Assembly: GCF_001011035.1 (NCBI RefSeq)
Contig: NZ_CP011492.1
Coordinates: 5,377,001 to 5,441,000, forward strand
Direction of reading: 5' to 3'
Length of the DNA: 64,000 bases
Source: Streptomyces sp. CNQ-509
GTDB taxonomy: Bacteria; Actinomycetota; Actinomycetes; Streptomycetales; Streptomycetaceae
Shown: piece by piece, positions 25,908-34,494 of the stretch
Layout of the letters: each line of letters starts with the position of its first letter
How positions within the stretch are numbered: position 1 is the stretch's first letter
Notes under the pieces: model-generated
The model's database searches: none
What the model was told of the DNA's origin: nothing
Seen by the model: only the letters and a program-made list of their open reading frames with translations
Position numbers and translations under genes: made by a program

Positions 25908-26950
25908 GGGTGTTGCTCATCGGCGGCACCGGCTTCGTCGGCCGCTACGTCGCCGACCGCCTGCTCGCCGACCCCGCCGTGCAGCTCACCGCGCTCGGCC
26001 GCGGTGACGACGCCGACGTGCGGTTCGACCTGTCGTCCGGCAGCCCCGGTGCGCTGACCCGGTTCCTCGACGCCGTGCACCCGGGCGTCGTCGTCAACTG
26101 CGCGGGCACCACCCGCGGCAGCGCCCGCGACCTGACCCGGCACAACACCGTCGCCGTCGCCACCCTCTGCGAGGCCATGCGGCGCAGCAGTTGCTCCGCG
26201 CGGCTGGTGCACGTGGGCTGCGCCTCGGAGTACGGGCCCTCGCCGGCCGGCTCGTCGACGGCCGAGGACGCCCTGCCGCGCCCCGGCGGCCCGTACGGCG
26301 TGAGCAAGCTGGCCGCGACCGAGCTGGTGCTCGGCTCGGGGCTCGACGCCATCGTGCTGCGGGTGTTCTCGCCCGCGGGCCCCGGCACCCCGGCGGGCTC
26401 CCCGCTGGGCCGGCTGGCGGAGGCGCTGCGGCGGGCGATGCAGCAGGGCGACGGCGAGCTGAAGCTCGGCGGGCTCGGCGCGCAGCGGGACTTCGTGGAC
26501 GTACGGGACGTGGCGCGGGCGGTGCACGCCGCGTCGCTGTCGGCGGCGCAGGGCGTGGTGAACATCGGCGGCGGGCGCGCGGTGCGGCTGCGGGACGCGG
26601 CGGCGGCGCTGGCGCGGATCGCGGGGTACAGCGGCCAGTTGCACGAGTTCGACACGACGCTGACCGGCCGGATCCCGCAGCCCGCGGGCGCGGGACACGG
26701 CCCGGGGCACGGCATGGGCCACCCCCTGGGCCACGGCCACGGTCCCGGGCACGGTCCCGGCCACGGTACGAACGGCGGCCCCGGCGCGGAACCGGCGGGG
26801 GTCGCCGCGGCGTATCCGTATCCGGACGGGTGCGGCGCCTGGCAGCAGGCGGACATCAGGACGGCCCGGGACCGCCTCGGCTGGCGGCCCCGGATCGGCA
26901 TCGAGGAGAGCCTTGCGGACATCTGGATGGAGGCGGCATGCCGCATCTGA
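25904..26950 (+). CDS. NAD(P)-dependent sugar epimerase/dehydratase (extended SDR)
   Basis: A 348-aa enzyme of the extended SDR family. The nucleotide-binding GGTGFVG lies at residues 7-13, and the catalytic pair is Y131-x3-K135 with an upstream Ser in CASEYGPS. A substrate domain carries QRDFVDVRDVARAVHAA, typical of UDP-sugar 4-epimerases and related enzymes. A His/Gly-rich insert occupies about residues 263-293 and is unusual. ATG 25904 overlaps the previous stop. The likely role is to supply a nucleotide sugar for the glycosyltransferase two genes upstream. The exact reaction is not readable from sequence. Confidence 0.88.
   Translation: MRVLLIGGTGFVGRYVADRLLADPAVQLTALGRGDDADVRFDLSSGSPGALTRFLDAVHPGVVVNCAGTTRGSARDLTRHNTVAVATLCEAMRRSSCSARLVHVGCASEYGPSPAGSSTAEDALPRPGGPYGVSKLAATELVLGSGLDAIVLRVFSPAGPGTPAGSPLGRLAEALRRAMQQGDGELKLGGLGAQRDFVDVRDVARAVHAASLSAAQGVVNIGGGRAVRLRDAAAALARIAGYSGQLHEFDTTLTGRIPQPAGAGHGPGHGMGHPLGHGHGPGHGPGHGTNGGPGAEPAGVAAAYPYPDGCGAWQQADIRTARDRLGWRPRIGIEESLADIWMEAACRI
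26690..26778 (+). repeat. His-Gly repeat inside the epimerase gene
   Basis: Units of GGNCAC encode repeated Gly-His with Pro and Met between them. About nine His occur within 30 codons. Confidence 0.75.
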
Positions 26951-27750
26951 GACCTGACGGGCCGGGCAGGCCGCCCGGCGCGGCCGCGGCGCTGCGGGAC
27001 CTGCCGGGCGGGCCGCCCGTGCCCGAGGGCCGGCGGCAGCACCCGCCGCAGCCGGCCGAGACCCCGCTCCGCCTCGCCGTCCCGGGCTACGCGCACCCCC
27101 TCGTCGCCCCCGTCGAGTGGCGCGAGCTGACCCGGCCCGCCGCCGCGGGCGCCGTCCACTGGACGGTGCTCGACGTCGCCGGCGGGCCCGGTGCCCGCCC
27201 CGACCCGCACTGCCTGGAGGCCGCGGGCCGGCTGAAGTCGGCGCGGGTGCGCACCCTGGGGCGGCTCGATCTGCGCCACGGCCGCCGCCCCTCCGGCGAG
27301 TTGATCACCGAGGCGCACCGGTTCCTGGAGTGGTACCGCGTCGACGGCTTCTACCTCGGCCGCTGCCCCGCCGACCGCGACCTGCTGCCCGAGGTCCTGC
27401 GGGTGACGACGACGCTCGGCGCGCTCGCCCCGCGCGTCCATGTCGTCCTCGGCATCGGCACGCACCCGTACCCCGGCTACGCCGAGGCCGCCGACCAGCT
27501 CGTCACCTTCGCCGGCCGGTGGGCGGACTACCGCTGGTCGCAGGTCGCCGAGTGGACCGCGGAGCACCCCGCCGAGCGGTTCTGCCACCTGGTCCACGGC
27601 GTACCGCCGAGGCATCTGGACGAGGCGATGCGGGTCGCCCGCTGGCAGGGCGCGGCCTCGGTGTTCTTCACGGACCGGCCGGGCTGGGAGGCGCTGCCCG
27701 GCTACTGGGACGACCTCGTCTCGCGTCTCGGACAGGGTGTCTCGGAATGA
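26938..27750 (+). CDS. spherulation-specific family 4 (spherulin-4, GH135-like) domain protein
   Basis: A 270-aa protein with a spherulin-4-type TIM-barrel pattern: LAVPGYAHPLVAPVEWREL, VLDVAGGPG, RTLGRLDLRHGRRP, WYRVDGFYL, GIGTHPYPGYAEAADQLVTF. Fungal Sph3 of this family (GH135) cleaves galactosaminogalactan. Family members usually carry Asp-Glu or Asp-Gln after the VDGxFL strand and Glu in the VTFE strand. Here those sites read G141-R142 and A192, so catalysis is doubtful. No signal peptide is present. The start overlaps the epimerase end by 13 nt. A binding or scaffold role in the operon is possible. Confidence 0.75.
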   Translation: MPHLRPDGPGRPPGAAAALRDLPGGPPVPEGRRQHPPQPAETPLRLAVPGYAHPLVAPVEWRELTRPAAAGAVHWTVLDVAGGPGARPDPHCLEAAGRLKSARVRTLGRLDLRHGRRPSGELITEAHRFLEWYRVDGFYLGRCPADRDLLPEVLRVTTTLGALAPRVHVVLGIGTHPYPGYAEAADQLVTFAGRWADYRWSQVAEWTAEHPAERFCHLVHGVPPRHLDEAMRVARWQGAASVFFTDRPGWEALPGYWDDLVSRLGQGVSE

Positions 27751-27811
27751 GGAGGCGCGTGGCAGTGTTACGGGAAGACCCACTGTGCTCTCACACGCTT
27801 ACGGAGTCCCC

Positions 27812-28990
27812 GTGTCGCTGCCACCGCTGGTCGAGCCCGCCCCCGAGCTCTCCGTCGACGAGGTCCGCAGGTACTCGCGCCACCTGATCATCCCGGACGT
27901 CGGGATGGCCGGCCAGAAGCGGCTGAAGAACGCCAAGGTGCTCTGTGTGGGCGCCGGCGGCCTCGGCTCGCCCGCGCTGATGTACCTGGCCGCGGCGGGT
28001 GTGGGTACGCTCGGCATCGTCGAGTTCGACGAGGTCGACGAATCGAACCTGCAGCGGCAGGTCATCCACAGCCAGGCGGACATCGGCCGCCCCAAGGCCG
28101 AGTCCGCACGTGACACGGTGCTGGGCATCAACCCGTACGTGACGGTGAACCTCCACCAGGAGCGGCTGGACTCCTCGAACGTCATGGAGATGTTCGCCGA
28201 GTACGACCTGATCGTCGACGGCACGGACAACTTCGCCACCCGCTACCTGGTCAACGACGCCTGCGTGCTGCTCGGCAAGCCGTACGTGTGGGGCTCCATC
28301 TACCGCTTCGACGGCCAGGCGTCCGTCTTCTGGGCCGAGCACGGCCCGTGCTACCGCTGCCTGTACCCCGAGCCCCCGCCGCCCGGCATGGTGCCGAGCT
28401 GCGCCGAGGGCGGCGTGCTGGGCGTGCTGTGCGCGTCGATCGGCTCGATCCAGGTCAACGAGGCCATCAAGCTGCTCGCCGGCATCGGCGACCCGCTGGT
28501 CGGCCGGCTGATGATCTACGACGCCCTGGAGATGCAGTACCGCCAGGTCAAGGTCCGCAAGGACCCGGACTGCGCGGTCTGCGGCGAGAACCCGACCGTC
28601 ACCGAGCTGATCGACTACGAGGCGTTCTGCGGCGTCGTCTCCGACGAGGCGCAGGAGGCCGCGGCCGGCTCCACGATCACTCCGAAGCAGCTCAAGGAGT
28701 GGATCGACGACGGTGAGAACATCGACATCATCGACGTCCGGGAGCCCAACGAGTACGAGATCGTCTCGATCCCCGGCGCGCGGCTGATCCCGAAGGACGA
28801 ATTCCTCATGGGCAACGCCCTGGAGGGGCTGCCGCAGGACAAGAAGATCGTCTTGCATTGCAAGACGGGTGTCCGGTCCGCGGAAGTCCTGGCGGTGCTG
28901 AAGTCGGCGGGCTTCGCCGACGCGGTGCACGTGGGCGGCGGCGTGGTCGGCTGGGTGAACCAGATCGAGCCGGACAAGCCCGTCTACTGA
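27812..28990 (+). CDS. moeZ: adenylyltransferase/sulfurtransferase MoeZ
   Basis: A 392-aa two-domain enzyme that adenylates and then thiolates the C-termini of sulfur-carrier proteins for molybdopterin, thiamine-type and cysteine pathways. The E1-like N-terminal domain has GAGGLGSPALMYLAAAG, the DESNLQRQ region and two zinc Cys pairs (CYRC and CAVC). The C-terminal rhodanese domain carries the active C350 in HCKTGVRS. GTG 27812 has ACGGAGT just upstream, and homologues begin SLPPLVEPAPEL. Carrier proteins are not encoded nearby, though moaE lies about 26 kb away. M. tuberculosis moeB1 (Rv3206c) has the same neighbours. Confidence 0.95.
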   Translation: MSLPPLVEPAPELSVDEVRRYSRHLIIPDVGMAGQKRLKNAKVLCVGAGGLGSPALMYLAAAGVGTLGIVEFDEVDESNLQRQVIHSQADIGRPKAESARDTVLGINPYVTVNLHQERLDSSNVMEMFAEYDLIVDGTDNFATRYLVNDACVLLGKPYVWGSIYRFDGQASVFWAEHGPCYRCLYPEPPPPGMVPSCAEGGVLGVLCASIGSIQVNEAIKLLAGIGDPLVGRLMIYDALEMQYRQVKVRKDPDCAVCGENPTVTELIDYEAFCGVVSDEAQEAAAGSTITPKQLKEWIDDGENIDIIDVREPNEYEIVSIPGARLIPKDEFLMGNALEGLPQDKKIVLHCKTGVRSAEVLAVLKSAGFADAVHVGGGVVGWVNQIEPDKPVY

Positions 28991-29019
28991 CGAACGGCGC
29001 ACCACGCGGACGACGCGGC

Positions 29020-29052
29020 GTGCCGCCGCCGGAGGGCTTCCGGCGGCGGCAC
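29020..29052. terminator. bidirectional terminator between moeZ and the hydrolase gene
   Basis: A 14-bp perfect stem, GTGCCGCCGCCGGA (29020-29033) with its complement (29039-29052), followed on the plus strand by a T-rich GTCTGTCTGTCCT. Confidence 0.8.
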
Positions 29053-29075
29053 GTCTGTCTGTCCTCCCGGGCGGG

Positions 29076-30638
29076 CTACTTGCGGCAGGTCGTGTCGTTC
29101 TGCGGGGCCCGGCCGTCGAGGAGGTACGTGTCGACCGCCTTCTGCGTGCAGCGGTTGCCGCTGCCGTACGCGCCGTGCCCCTCGCCGACGCGCGTCAGCT
29201 TCACCGCCACGTCGCCGCCGAGCGCCTCGGCCATCCGCTGCGTGCCCTCGAACGGCGTCGCCGGGTCGCCCGTGCTGCCGACGACCAGCATCGTGTCCGC
29301 GCCCTCCGCGCTCACCTGCGGCGTCGAGCGCTTGCCCGTCACCGGCCAGCCGTCGCACGACGCCAGCCCCCAGGCCATGAAGTCGCCGAAGACCGGCGAC
29401 GCCTTGCGGAACTCCGGCAGCCGGTCGCGGATGTCGTCGATCGAGTAGCGGTCCTTGGTGTCCGCGCAGTTGACCGCGAGGAAGGACGACTGGAGCGTGC
29501 TGTAGTGCCCGTCGGGCTCGCGGCCGTTGAGCGCGTCGGCCAGGAGCAGCAGGGGCGCGCCGTCGTCGTCCTGCGCCTGCTCCAGGCCCTGCGTCAGCAG
29601 TGGCCAGAGCTGCTTGGAGTACAGCGACTGCGCGATGCCCCCGGTGGCCAGCGACTCCGTCAGATCGCGGCCCGAGGAGCCCGGGATCGGCTTGCCGTCG
29701 AGCCGCTTCAGCAGGTCCGCGACGTCTTCGGTGGCGACCGCGGGCTCGCCGGATCCGGCCTCGCCGAGGGGGCACTTCTTGCCCTGCCGGGCGCAGTCCT
29801 CGGCGTAGCTCTCCAGCGCCTGCTGGAAGCCCTTCGCCTGCGCGAGCGAGCGCTGCGCGCTGTTCTGCGTGGGGTCCACCGGGCTGTCGAGCACGGCCCG
29901 GCCGATCCGCTCGGGGAAGAGGTGGGCGTAGACGGCGCCCAGTTCGGTCCCGTACGAGACGCCGAAGTAGTGCATCTTGTCGTCGCCGAGCGCGGCGCGC
30001 ATGAGGTCCATGTCGCGGGCTGCGCTCTCGGTGGCGACGTGCGGCAGCACTTTGCCGGACTTCTTCTCGCAGGCGGCGGCGAAGTCGTGGATCCGGTCCA
30101 GGTACGCCTTCTCCTCCGCCTTGTCACCGGGGGTGTTGTCGGCGGCGAAGTACTTGTCGAGCGCACGGTCGCCGAGGCAGTGCACGCCCTCGCTGCGGCC
30201 GACGCCGCGCGGGTCGAAGCTGACGAGGTCGTAGCGCTTGTGCAGCGTCTTGTACTGGGAGGCGAGGCCCGGCAGGGTCTCGATGCCGGAGCCGCCGGGG
30301 CCGCCGAAGTTGAAGAGCAGCGAGCCGATGCGGTTCTCCCGCGGCCCGGTGGCCTCGGCGCGGATCATGGCGATGCCGATCTTCTCGCCGTCCGGCTTGT
30401 CGTGGTCGAGCGGTACGTCGAGCGTGCCGCACTCCCAGTCGGTGTCGGCGGCCGGCGCCCCGGGTGCGGGCTTGGGGAGGTTCTTGCACGCCCCCCAGTG
30501 GATGCCGGCGGCCGCCGCGCCGTCCTCCAGCCCTCCGTCACGCTCGGACGACGACGCGATGGCGCAGCCGCCCGCGGCCATGGCGGTCAGAAGGACGGTG
30601 GCGGCGGTGACGGCGGTGGTCGGCTTGGTGACCCGCAC
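29076..30638 (-). CDS. secreted alpha/beta-hydrolase, TAP-like peptidase lipoprotein
   Basis: A 520-aa exported enzyme. The N-terminal signal ends in AAGGC, a plausible lipobox, so it is probably anchored to the outer face of the membrane. The hydrolase core has LLFNFGGPGGSGIE, SFDPRGVGRSEG and the nucleophile elbow GVSYGTELGAVYAHLFP. The C-terminal TAP-like domain has VVGSTGDPATPFEGTQRM and a late His in GEGHGAYGSGNRC. This matches streptomycete tripeptidyl-aminopeptidase-like hydrolases, which trim extracellular peptides. GTG 30638 is preferred because GGGGAG lies 6 nt upstream; an ATG 12 codons further up lacks one. Confidence 0.86.
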   Translation of the reverse strand: MRVTKPTTAVTAATVLLTAMAAGGCAIASSSERDGGLEDGAAAAGIHWGACKNLPKPAPGAPAADTDWECGTLDVPLDHDKPDGEKIGIAMIRAEATGPRENRIGSLLFNFGGPGGSGIETLPGLASQYKTLHKRYDLVSFDPRGVGRSEGVHCLGDRALDKYFAADNTPGDKAEEKAYLDRIHDFAAACEKKSGKVLPHVATESAARDMDLMRAALGDDKMHYFGVSYGTELGAVYAHLFPERIGRAVLDSPVDPTQNSAQRSLAQAKGFQQALESYAEDCARQGKKCPLGEAGSGEPAVATEDVADLLKRLDGKPIPGSSGRDLTESLATGGIAQSLYSKQLWPLLTQGLEQAQDDDGAPLLLLADALNGREPDGHYSTLQSSFLAVNCADTKDRYSIDDIRDRLPEFRKASPVFGDFMAWGLASCDGWPVTGKRSTPQVSAEGADTMLVVGSTGDPATPFEGTQRMAEALGGDVAVKLTRVGEGHGAYGSGNRCTQKAVDTYLLDGRAPQNDTTCRK

Positions 30639-30769
30639 GGCGGCTCCCCGGTCTCGGCGGTGGCGGACTGCCATCGTCCGGCGGGGCGCGGACGGCCGCG
30701 CGCTGCGCGGAGCGTACGGGTGAGTACGGTGGTCCCCGTACCGTTCACCCCCGCCACCAGGGAGGCCGC

Positions 30770-31045
30770 GTGTCCTACTACGTCCTCGACTACTCCTACG
30801 TCGACGACTACCTGGCGCGGCGGGACGCCTACCGCGAGGCCCACCTCGACCTCATCCGCGAGTGCCACCGGCGCGGCGACCTCTTCATGGCCGGGGCCAT
30901 GACGGAGGCCCCGCCGCGCGGCCTGCTGGTCTGGCGGACCGAAGGCCCGGGGCCCGCCGAGGAGTTCGTCAGGAGGGATCCGTACGTGGCGAACGGGCTG
31001 GTGGACAAGTGGAGCATCCGCCCCTGGAACGTCGTCGCCCTCTGA
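30770..31045 (+). CDS. YciI-family protein
   Basis: A 91-aa ferredoxin-like (dimeric alpha-beta barrel) protein. YYVLDYSYVDDYLARRDAYREAHLDLI is the first strand and helix, and GDLFMAGAMTEAPPRGLLVW, PYVANGLVDKWSIRPWNVV match the YciI pattern. A possible catalytic His lies in REAHLD and an Asp in RRDPYVANG. The family's biochemical role is mostly unknown. GTG 30770 follows GGAGGCC. It converges with the large membrane protein gene, with only 21 nt between stops. Confidence 0.88.
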   Translation: MSYYVLDYSYVDDYLARRDAYREAHLDLIRECHRRGDLFMAGAMTEAPPRGLLVWRTEGPGPAEEFVRRDPYVANGLVDKWSIRPWNVVAL

Positions 31046-31066
31046 CCCGCCCCCGGCGGGGCCCGG

Positions 31067-33886
31067 CTACAGGGCGCCCTTGCGGGTCAGGTGGGTGAAC
31101 GACAGCCACCCCGGCAGCACCGGCATCCAGAACGTCAGCAGCCGGAAGAGCAGCACCGCTGACAGCGCCGTGTCGCTGGGCATCCCCGCCGCCGTCAGAC
31201 CCGCGGTGAGCGCCAGCTCCACCGCGCCCACGCCGCCCGGTGTCGGGGCCGCCGAGCCCAGCGCGTTGCCGGCGAGGAAGACGACCGCGACGCTCGCGAA
31301 GCTGAGATCGCCGCCGAAGGCCCGTACCGAGGCGTCCAGGCAGAGCACGAACGACAGCGTCATCAGCACCATGCCGCCGATGCCCGCCGCGAGCTTCTGC
31401 GGGCGCTGGAGCACGTCCAGCATGCGCGGCACCACGCCCGCGAAGAGCGACCGGATCCGCGACGACACGGCCTTCCGCAGGAACGGCACGGCCGTGATGA
31501 TCAGGATCAGCACCGCCGCCGCGAGCAGACCCGCGATGACCGTACGGGACGGGGACAGCGACGGCGTCCGCTCGGTCCCCGTCAGATAGCCGAAGGTCAG
31601 CAGCAGCAGGATGTGGCTGCCGAGGCCGAAGAGCTGCGAGGCGCCGACGCTCGCGACCGCCAGGCCGGGCCGTACGCCCGACTTCTGCAGGAAGCGGGTG
31701 TTGAGCGCGACCCCGCCGACCGCCGCCGGGGCGACCAGCTTGACGAACGAGGCGGCGACCTGCGCCAGCACCGTCCGCCCGTACGGCACCCGCTCGGGGA
31801 CGAAGCCCAGCAGCGACATCGCGGCGGCGAGGTAGGTGGCGGACGAGAAGAGCGCGGCAAGCGCCGCCCAGCGCCAGTTCGCCTGCGCCAGCACGTCGTC
31901 GACCTTGACGTGGGTGAGCTGCGTCAGCAGGAAGTACGCGGCGAAGACGCCCGCGATGATGCTGACGAGCGTGCGCGGCCTGATCCGCTCGATCCGTACC
32001 GGCTCCACCGGCGCCTGCGGCCGGATCAGCAGCACGTGCTGGCGGATCTGCGTCAGCACGTCCTCCTCGCGGGCCTCGTCCAGGGCGCCCTCGATCGCCC
32101 GCTTCTCGGCCTGCTTGGCGGCCCGCATGCTCTTGCGGTCCCCGGCCGCCTGGTGCTTGCGCGACCGCGACGCCTCGATGACCGCCTCCCGCTCGCGCGC
32201 CGCCCGCTCCCGGGAGAGCCGGCGCAGCTCCGCGCGGGTGTCCCGGGTCAGCGCGATCGGCTGAAGCAGCGGCAGCGCGTCGGCGACCGCGTCCGGGCCG
32301 AGGACCTCCACCGCCGCCGCGACCGCCCGCTCGGCGCCGACGCGGAGCGCGAAGGTGGTGAGCAACTGGGCGATGTCCATGCGCAGCACGACGTCGCCCG
32401 CGGCGATGTCGCCGTTGCTGAGGTCGGTGAGGATCACCTTGCCCGAGCGCGTCACCAGCACGGCGTCCGCGTCCAGCCGGCGGTGCGCGATGCGGCGCGA
32501 CTGGAGCGCCCTCACCTGCCGCCAGCTCTCGCGCATCAGCAGGTCCGTGATCACCTCGTCGGCGACGGAGGCCAGCGGCCGGCCCCCGGTGTGCTCGTAG
32601 ACGAGCATGACCGCGTCGGGGCCGAGGTCGGAGGTGGCGATGAGCTTGGGGGCGTTGGCGCCGGCGGCGATCGCGGCGTACGACAGCAGCGCCTCCTGCT
32701 CCAGCGCCTGCCGCAGCGACTGCATGCTGCGCCGCTGGTAGACGCCGCGCAGCGACAGGCGGCGCCAGGCGCGGTAGAAGAAGCCCTGGGCCTGCTGCTC
32801 GCGGTCGACGACGGTGACGTCCAGCGGCGGTCCGTCCTCCAGCGTGACCACGAACCGCCGCCCGCGGCCGTCGCCCTCCAGGTCGGGCTGCTCCTCGGGC
32901 ACGAGCGCGCTGACCGGGCGGAAGCCGACGCGGCGCAGGCCGGCGAGGAGGTTGCGGCCGGTGGGGCGGACGTTGGGAGAGCCGACCGCGTACATCGTGC
33001 CGTAGGCGACGGTCCAGCCGATGAGGACGGTGAGCAGGATGGCGAACGGGGTGGTGTAGCCGCCGACGAGCACCGCGAGGCCGTCGAGCACCAGGACCGT
33101 CCACATCAGCACGCGCCAGCGGGCGTGCCTGGCCATGCCGACGGCGGTCATGTACGCGATGACGGGGGCGAGATAGCCGTGTACGGGGTCGGTGCGCTCG
33201 CCGTCGCGGGCGATCTGGGTGAGCGCCCCCTGCACGGAGCCGGGGGCGGCCTCGGAGACCCAGAGCGAGACGGCGAGCCCGGCGCCGTGCGCGAGGACGG
33301 CGGCGAGCACGCCGTCGGCGATGCGCAGCCCGTCGCGCTTGACGAGGCGTTCGACGGCGAAGGCGACCGGGACGATGAGGACGGCGATGCTGGAGGTGAG
33401 GCCGCCGAGGGTGACGACGAACGAGGGCGTGTACTCGGCGCCCTTGGTGATGTCCTCCTCCAGGCCCTCGGTGGTGCCGTGTGCGACGGCGGCCAGGCCG
33501 AGGACGGCGGCGATGCCGAGGATGCCGAGGAGCAGCCGCATGAGGTCGGAGGGGCGGTGCACGCGGGCGGGCAGGAGGGGGTCGTCGCCCTCGATGGGGC
33601 CGGGGGCGGTGCGGCGGCGGGAGTCGTAGCGGGCGGTGGCGGGGGAGTGGGGGCGGGGGGTGTCGTAGAGGCCGCGGGGGTGGTCGGGGGAGTCGCCGCG
33701 GTCGGCGTCGTGCTCGTCGTACGGGCCCGGGCGGGCCCGCTCGTCCCGCCCGTCACGCCCCTCGGGACGGGCCTGCCCGTCCGGGCGGGCAGCGCTCTGC
33801 GCCTCCGCGGCCGGCTCTGCCGGCGGAGGCTCCGCCGCGGAGTCGCGCCGCATGCCCTGGGTTGTCCCGTCTTCGTCTCGTATCAC
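31067..33886 (-). CDS. large membrane protein with LPG-synthase-type transmembrane domain and kinase-like domain
   Basis: A 939-aa protein in three parts. Residues 1-110 are acidic and disordered, followed by a membrane module of about six or seven helices to roughly 330. A kinase-like domain spans about 340-540. The usual catalytic H-x-D is replaced by HRRLDADAVLV near 465, and no ATP-anchoring Lys is obvious, although a DFG-like TDLSNG remains. Residues about 640-939 form the UPF0104/LPG-synthase transmembrane domain of about eight helices, a flippase-like module. No MprF aminoacyl-transferase domain is seen. GTG 33886 is used; ATG 33853 is possible. It is probably a lipid or polymer flippase controlled by a pseudokinase-like domain, which is inference. 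Confidence 0.8.
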   Translation of the reverse strand: MIRDEDGTTQGMRRDSAAEPPPAEPAAEAQSAARPDGQARPEGRDGRDERARPGPYDEHDADRGDSPDHPRGLYDTPRPHSPATARYDSRRRTAPGPIEGDDPLLPARVHRPSDLMRLLLGILGIAAVLGLAAVAHGTTEGLEEDITKGAEYTPSFVVTLGGLTSSIAVLIVPVAFAVERLVKRDGLRIADGVLAAVLAHGAGLAVSLWVSEAAPGSVQGALTQIARDGERTDPVHGYLAPVIAYMTAVGMARHARWRVLMWTVLVLDGLAVLVGGYTTPFAILLTVLIGWTVAYGTMYAVGSPNVRPTGRNLLAGLRRVGFRPVSALVPEEQPDLEGDGRGRRFVVTLEDGPPLDVTVVDREQQAQGFFYRAWRRLSLRGVYQRRSMQSLRQALEQEALLSYAAIAAGANAPKLIATSDLGPDAVMLVYEHTGGRPLASVADEVITDLLMRESWRQVRALQSRRIAHRRLDADAVLVTRSGKVILTDLSNGDIAAGDVVLRMDIAQLLTTFALRVGAERAVAAAVEVLGPDAVADALPLLQPIALTRDTRAELRRLSRERAAREREAVIEASRSRKHQAAGDRKSMRAAKQAEKRAIEGALDEAREEDVLTQIRQHVLLIRPQAPVEPVRIERIRPRTLVSIIAGVFAAYFLLTQLTHVKVDDVLAQANWRWAALAALFSSATYLAAAMSLLGFVPERVPYGRTVLAQVAASFVKLVAPAAVGGVALNTRFLQKSGVRPGLAVASVGASQLFGLGSHILLLLTFGYLTGTERTPSLSPSRTVIAGLLAAAVLILIITAVPFLRKAVSSRIRSLFAGVVPRMLDVLQRPQKLAAGIGGMVLMTLSFVLCLDASVRAFGGDLSFASVAVVFLAGNALGSAAPTPGGVGAVELALTAGLTAAGMPSDTALSAVLLFRLLTFWMPVLPGWLSFTHLTRKGAL

Positions 33887-34014
33887 CAGTCACCGCCCGC
33901 ACGATGGTGGCACGAGCATGTCTCCGATGGTCGCATCCGGGTGTGCTTGACGGCGGTGTGCCCGCTGCCGGCCGCGGCGCCGGACTGTCGGCGGTCTGGG
34001 GCAGGATGGGGCGG

Positions 34015-34392
34015 ATGGACGACGCGACACCCTCCGCCGGCCCCCCGGGCCCGGACGCCGGCCTGCTCGACGAGTACGCGGACCGGGTGCTCTCCGTGGC
34101 AGAGCGCATCCCGCCGGGCCGCGTGATGACGTACGGGGATGTGGCGGAGTTCATAGACCGCGGCGGGCCGCGCCAGGTGGGCCGGGTGATGGCGCTCTAC
34201 GGGAGCGCCGTGCCCTGGTGGCGCGTGGTGCGCGCCGACGGCCGGCCGCTGCCGGGCCACGAGCGCGAGGCCCTGGAGCACTACCGGGTGGAGGGCACGC
34301 CCCTGCGCGCCACCACCGCGGGTGACCAGCGCATCGACCTTCGCCGCGCCCGCTGGGACGGCAGCGGCGACGGTGTCGAGGGTCATATCTGA
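34015..34392 (+). CDS. alkyltransferase-like protein (ATL, MGMT family)
   Basis: A 125-aa protein with the DNA-binding half of O6-alkylguanine transferases: IPPGRVMTYGDVAEFIDRGGPRQVGRVMALYGSAVPWWRVVRADG. The active-site PCHR motif reads P67-W68-W69-R70, so the alkyl-accepting Cys is replaced by Trp. That makes it an ATL, which binds O6-alkylguanine and passes it to nucleotide excision repair instead of repairing it. ATG 34015 has GGATGGGG upstream; ATG 34006 is possible. It lies 103 nt before adnA in the same direction. Rv3204 holds this place in M. tuberculosis. Confidence 0.9.
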   Translation: MDDATPSAGPPGPDAGLLDEYADRVLSVAERIPPGRVMTYGDVAEFIDRGGPRQVGRVMALYGSAVPWWRVVRADGRPLPGHEREALEHYRVEGTPLRATTAGDQRIDLRRARWDGSGDGVEGHI

Positions 34393-34494
34393 CAGCTTCC
34401 GACACCGGGCACCAAACGGCCCGGGCCGCCGCCCGTACGGAGTACGGTTCGGCAACCGGCACCTCCCTTCCGTCCTCTGTCACCGGCGATACAT

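Noticed and set aside
22620..27750. The polysaccharide-like operon as a recent genomic island
   Set aside because: No integrase, tRNA junction or repeats flank it, and its codon composition looks like its neighbours.
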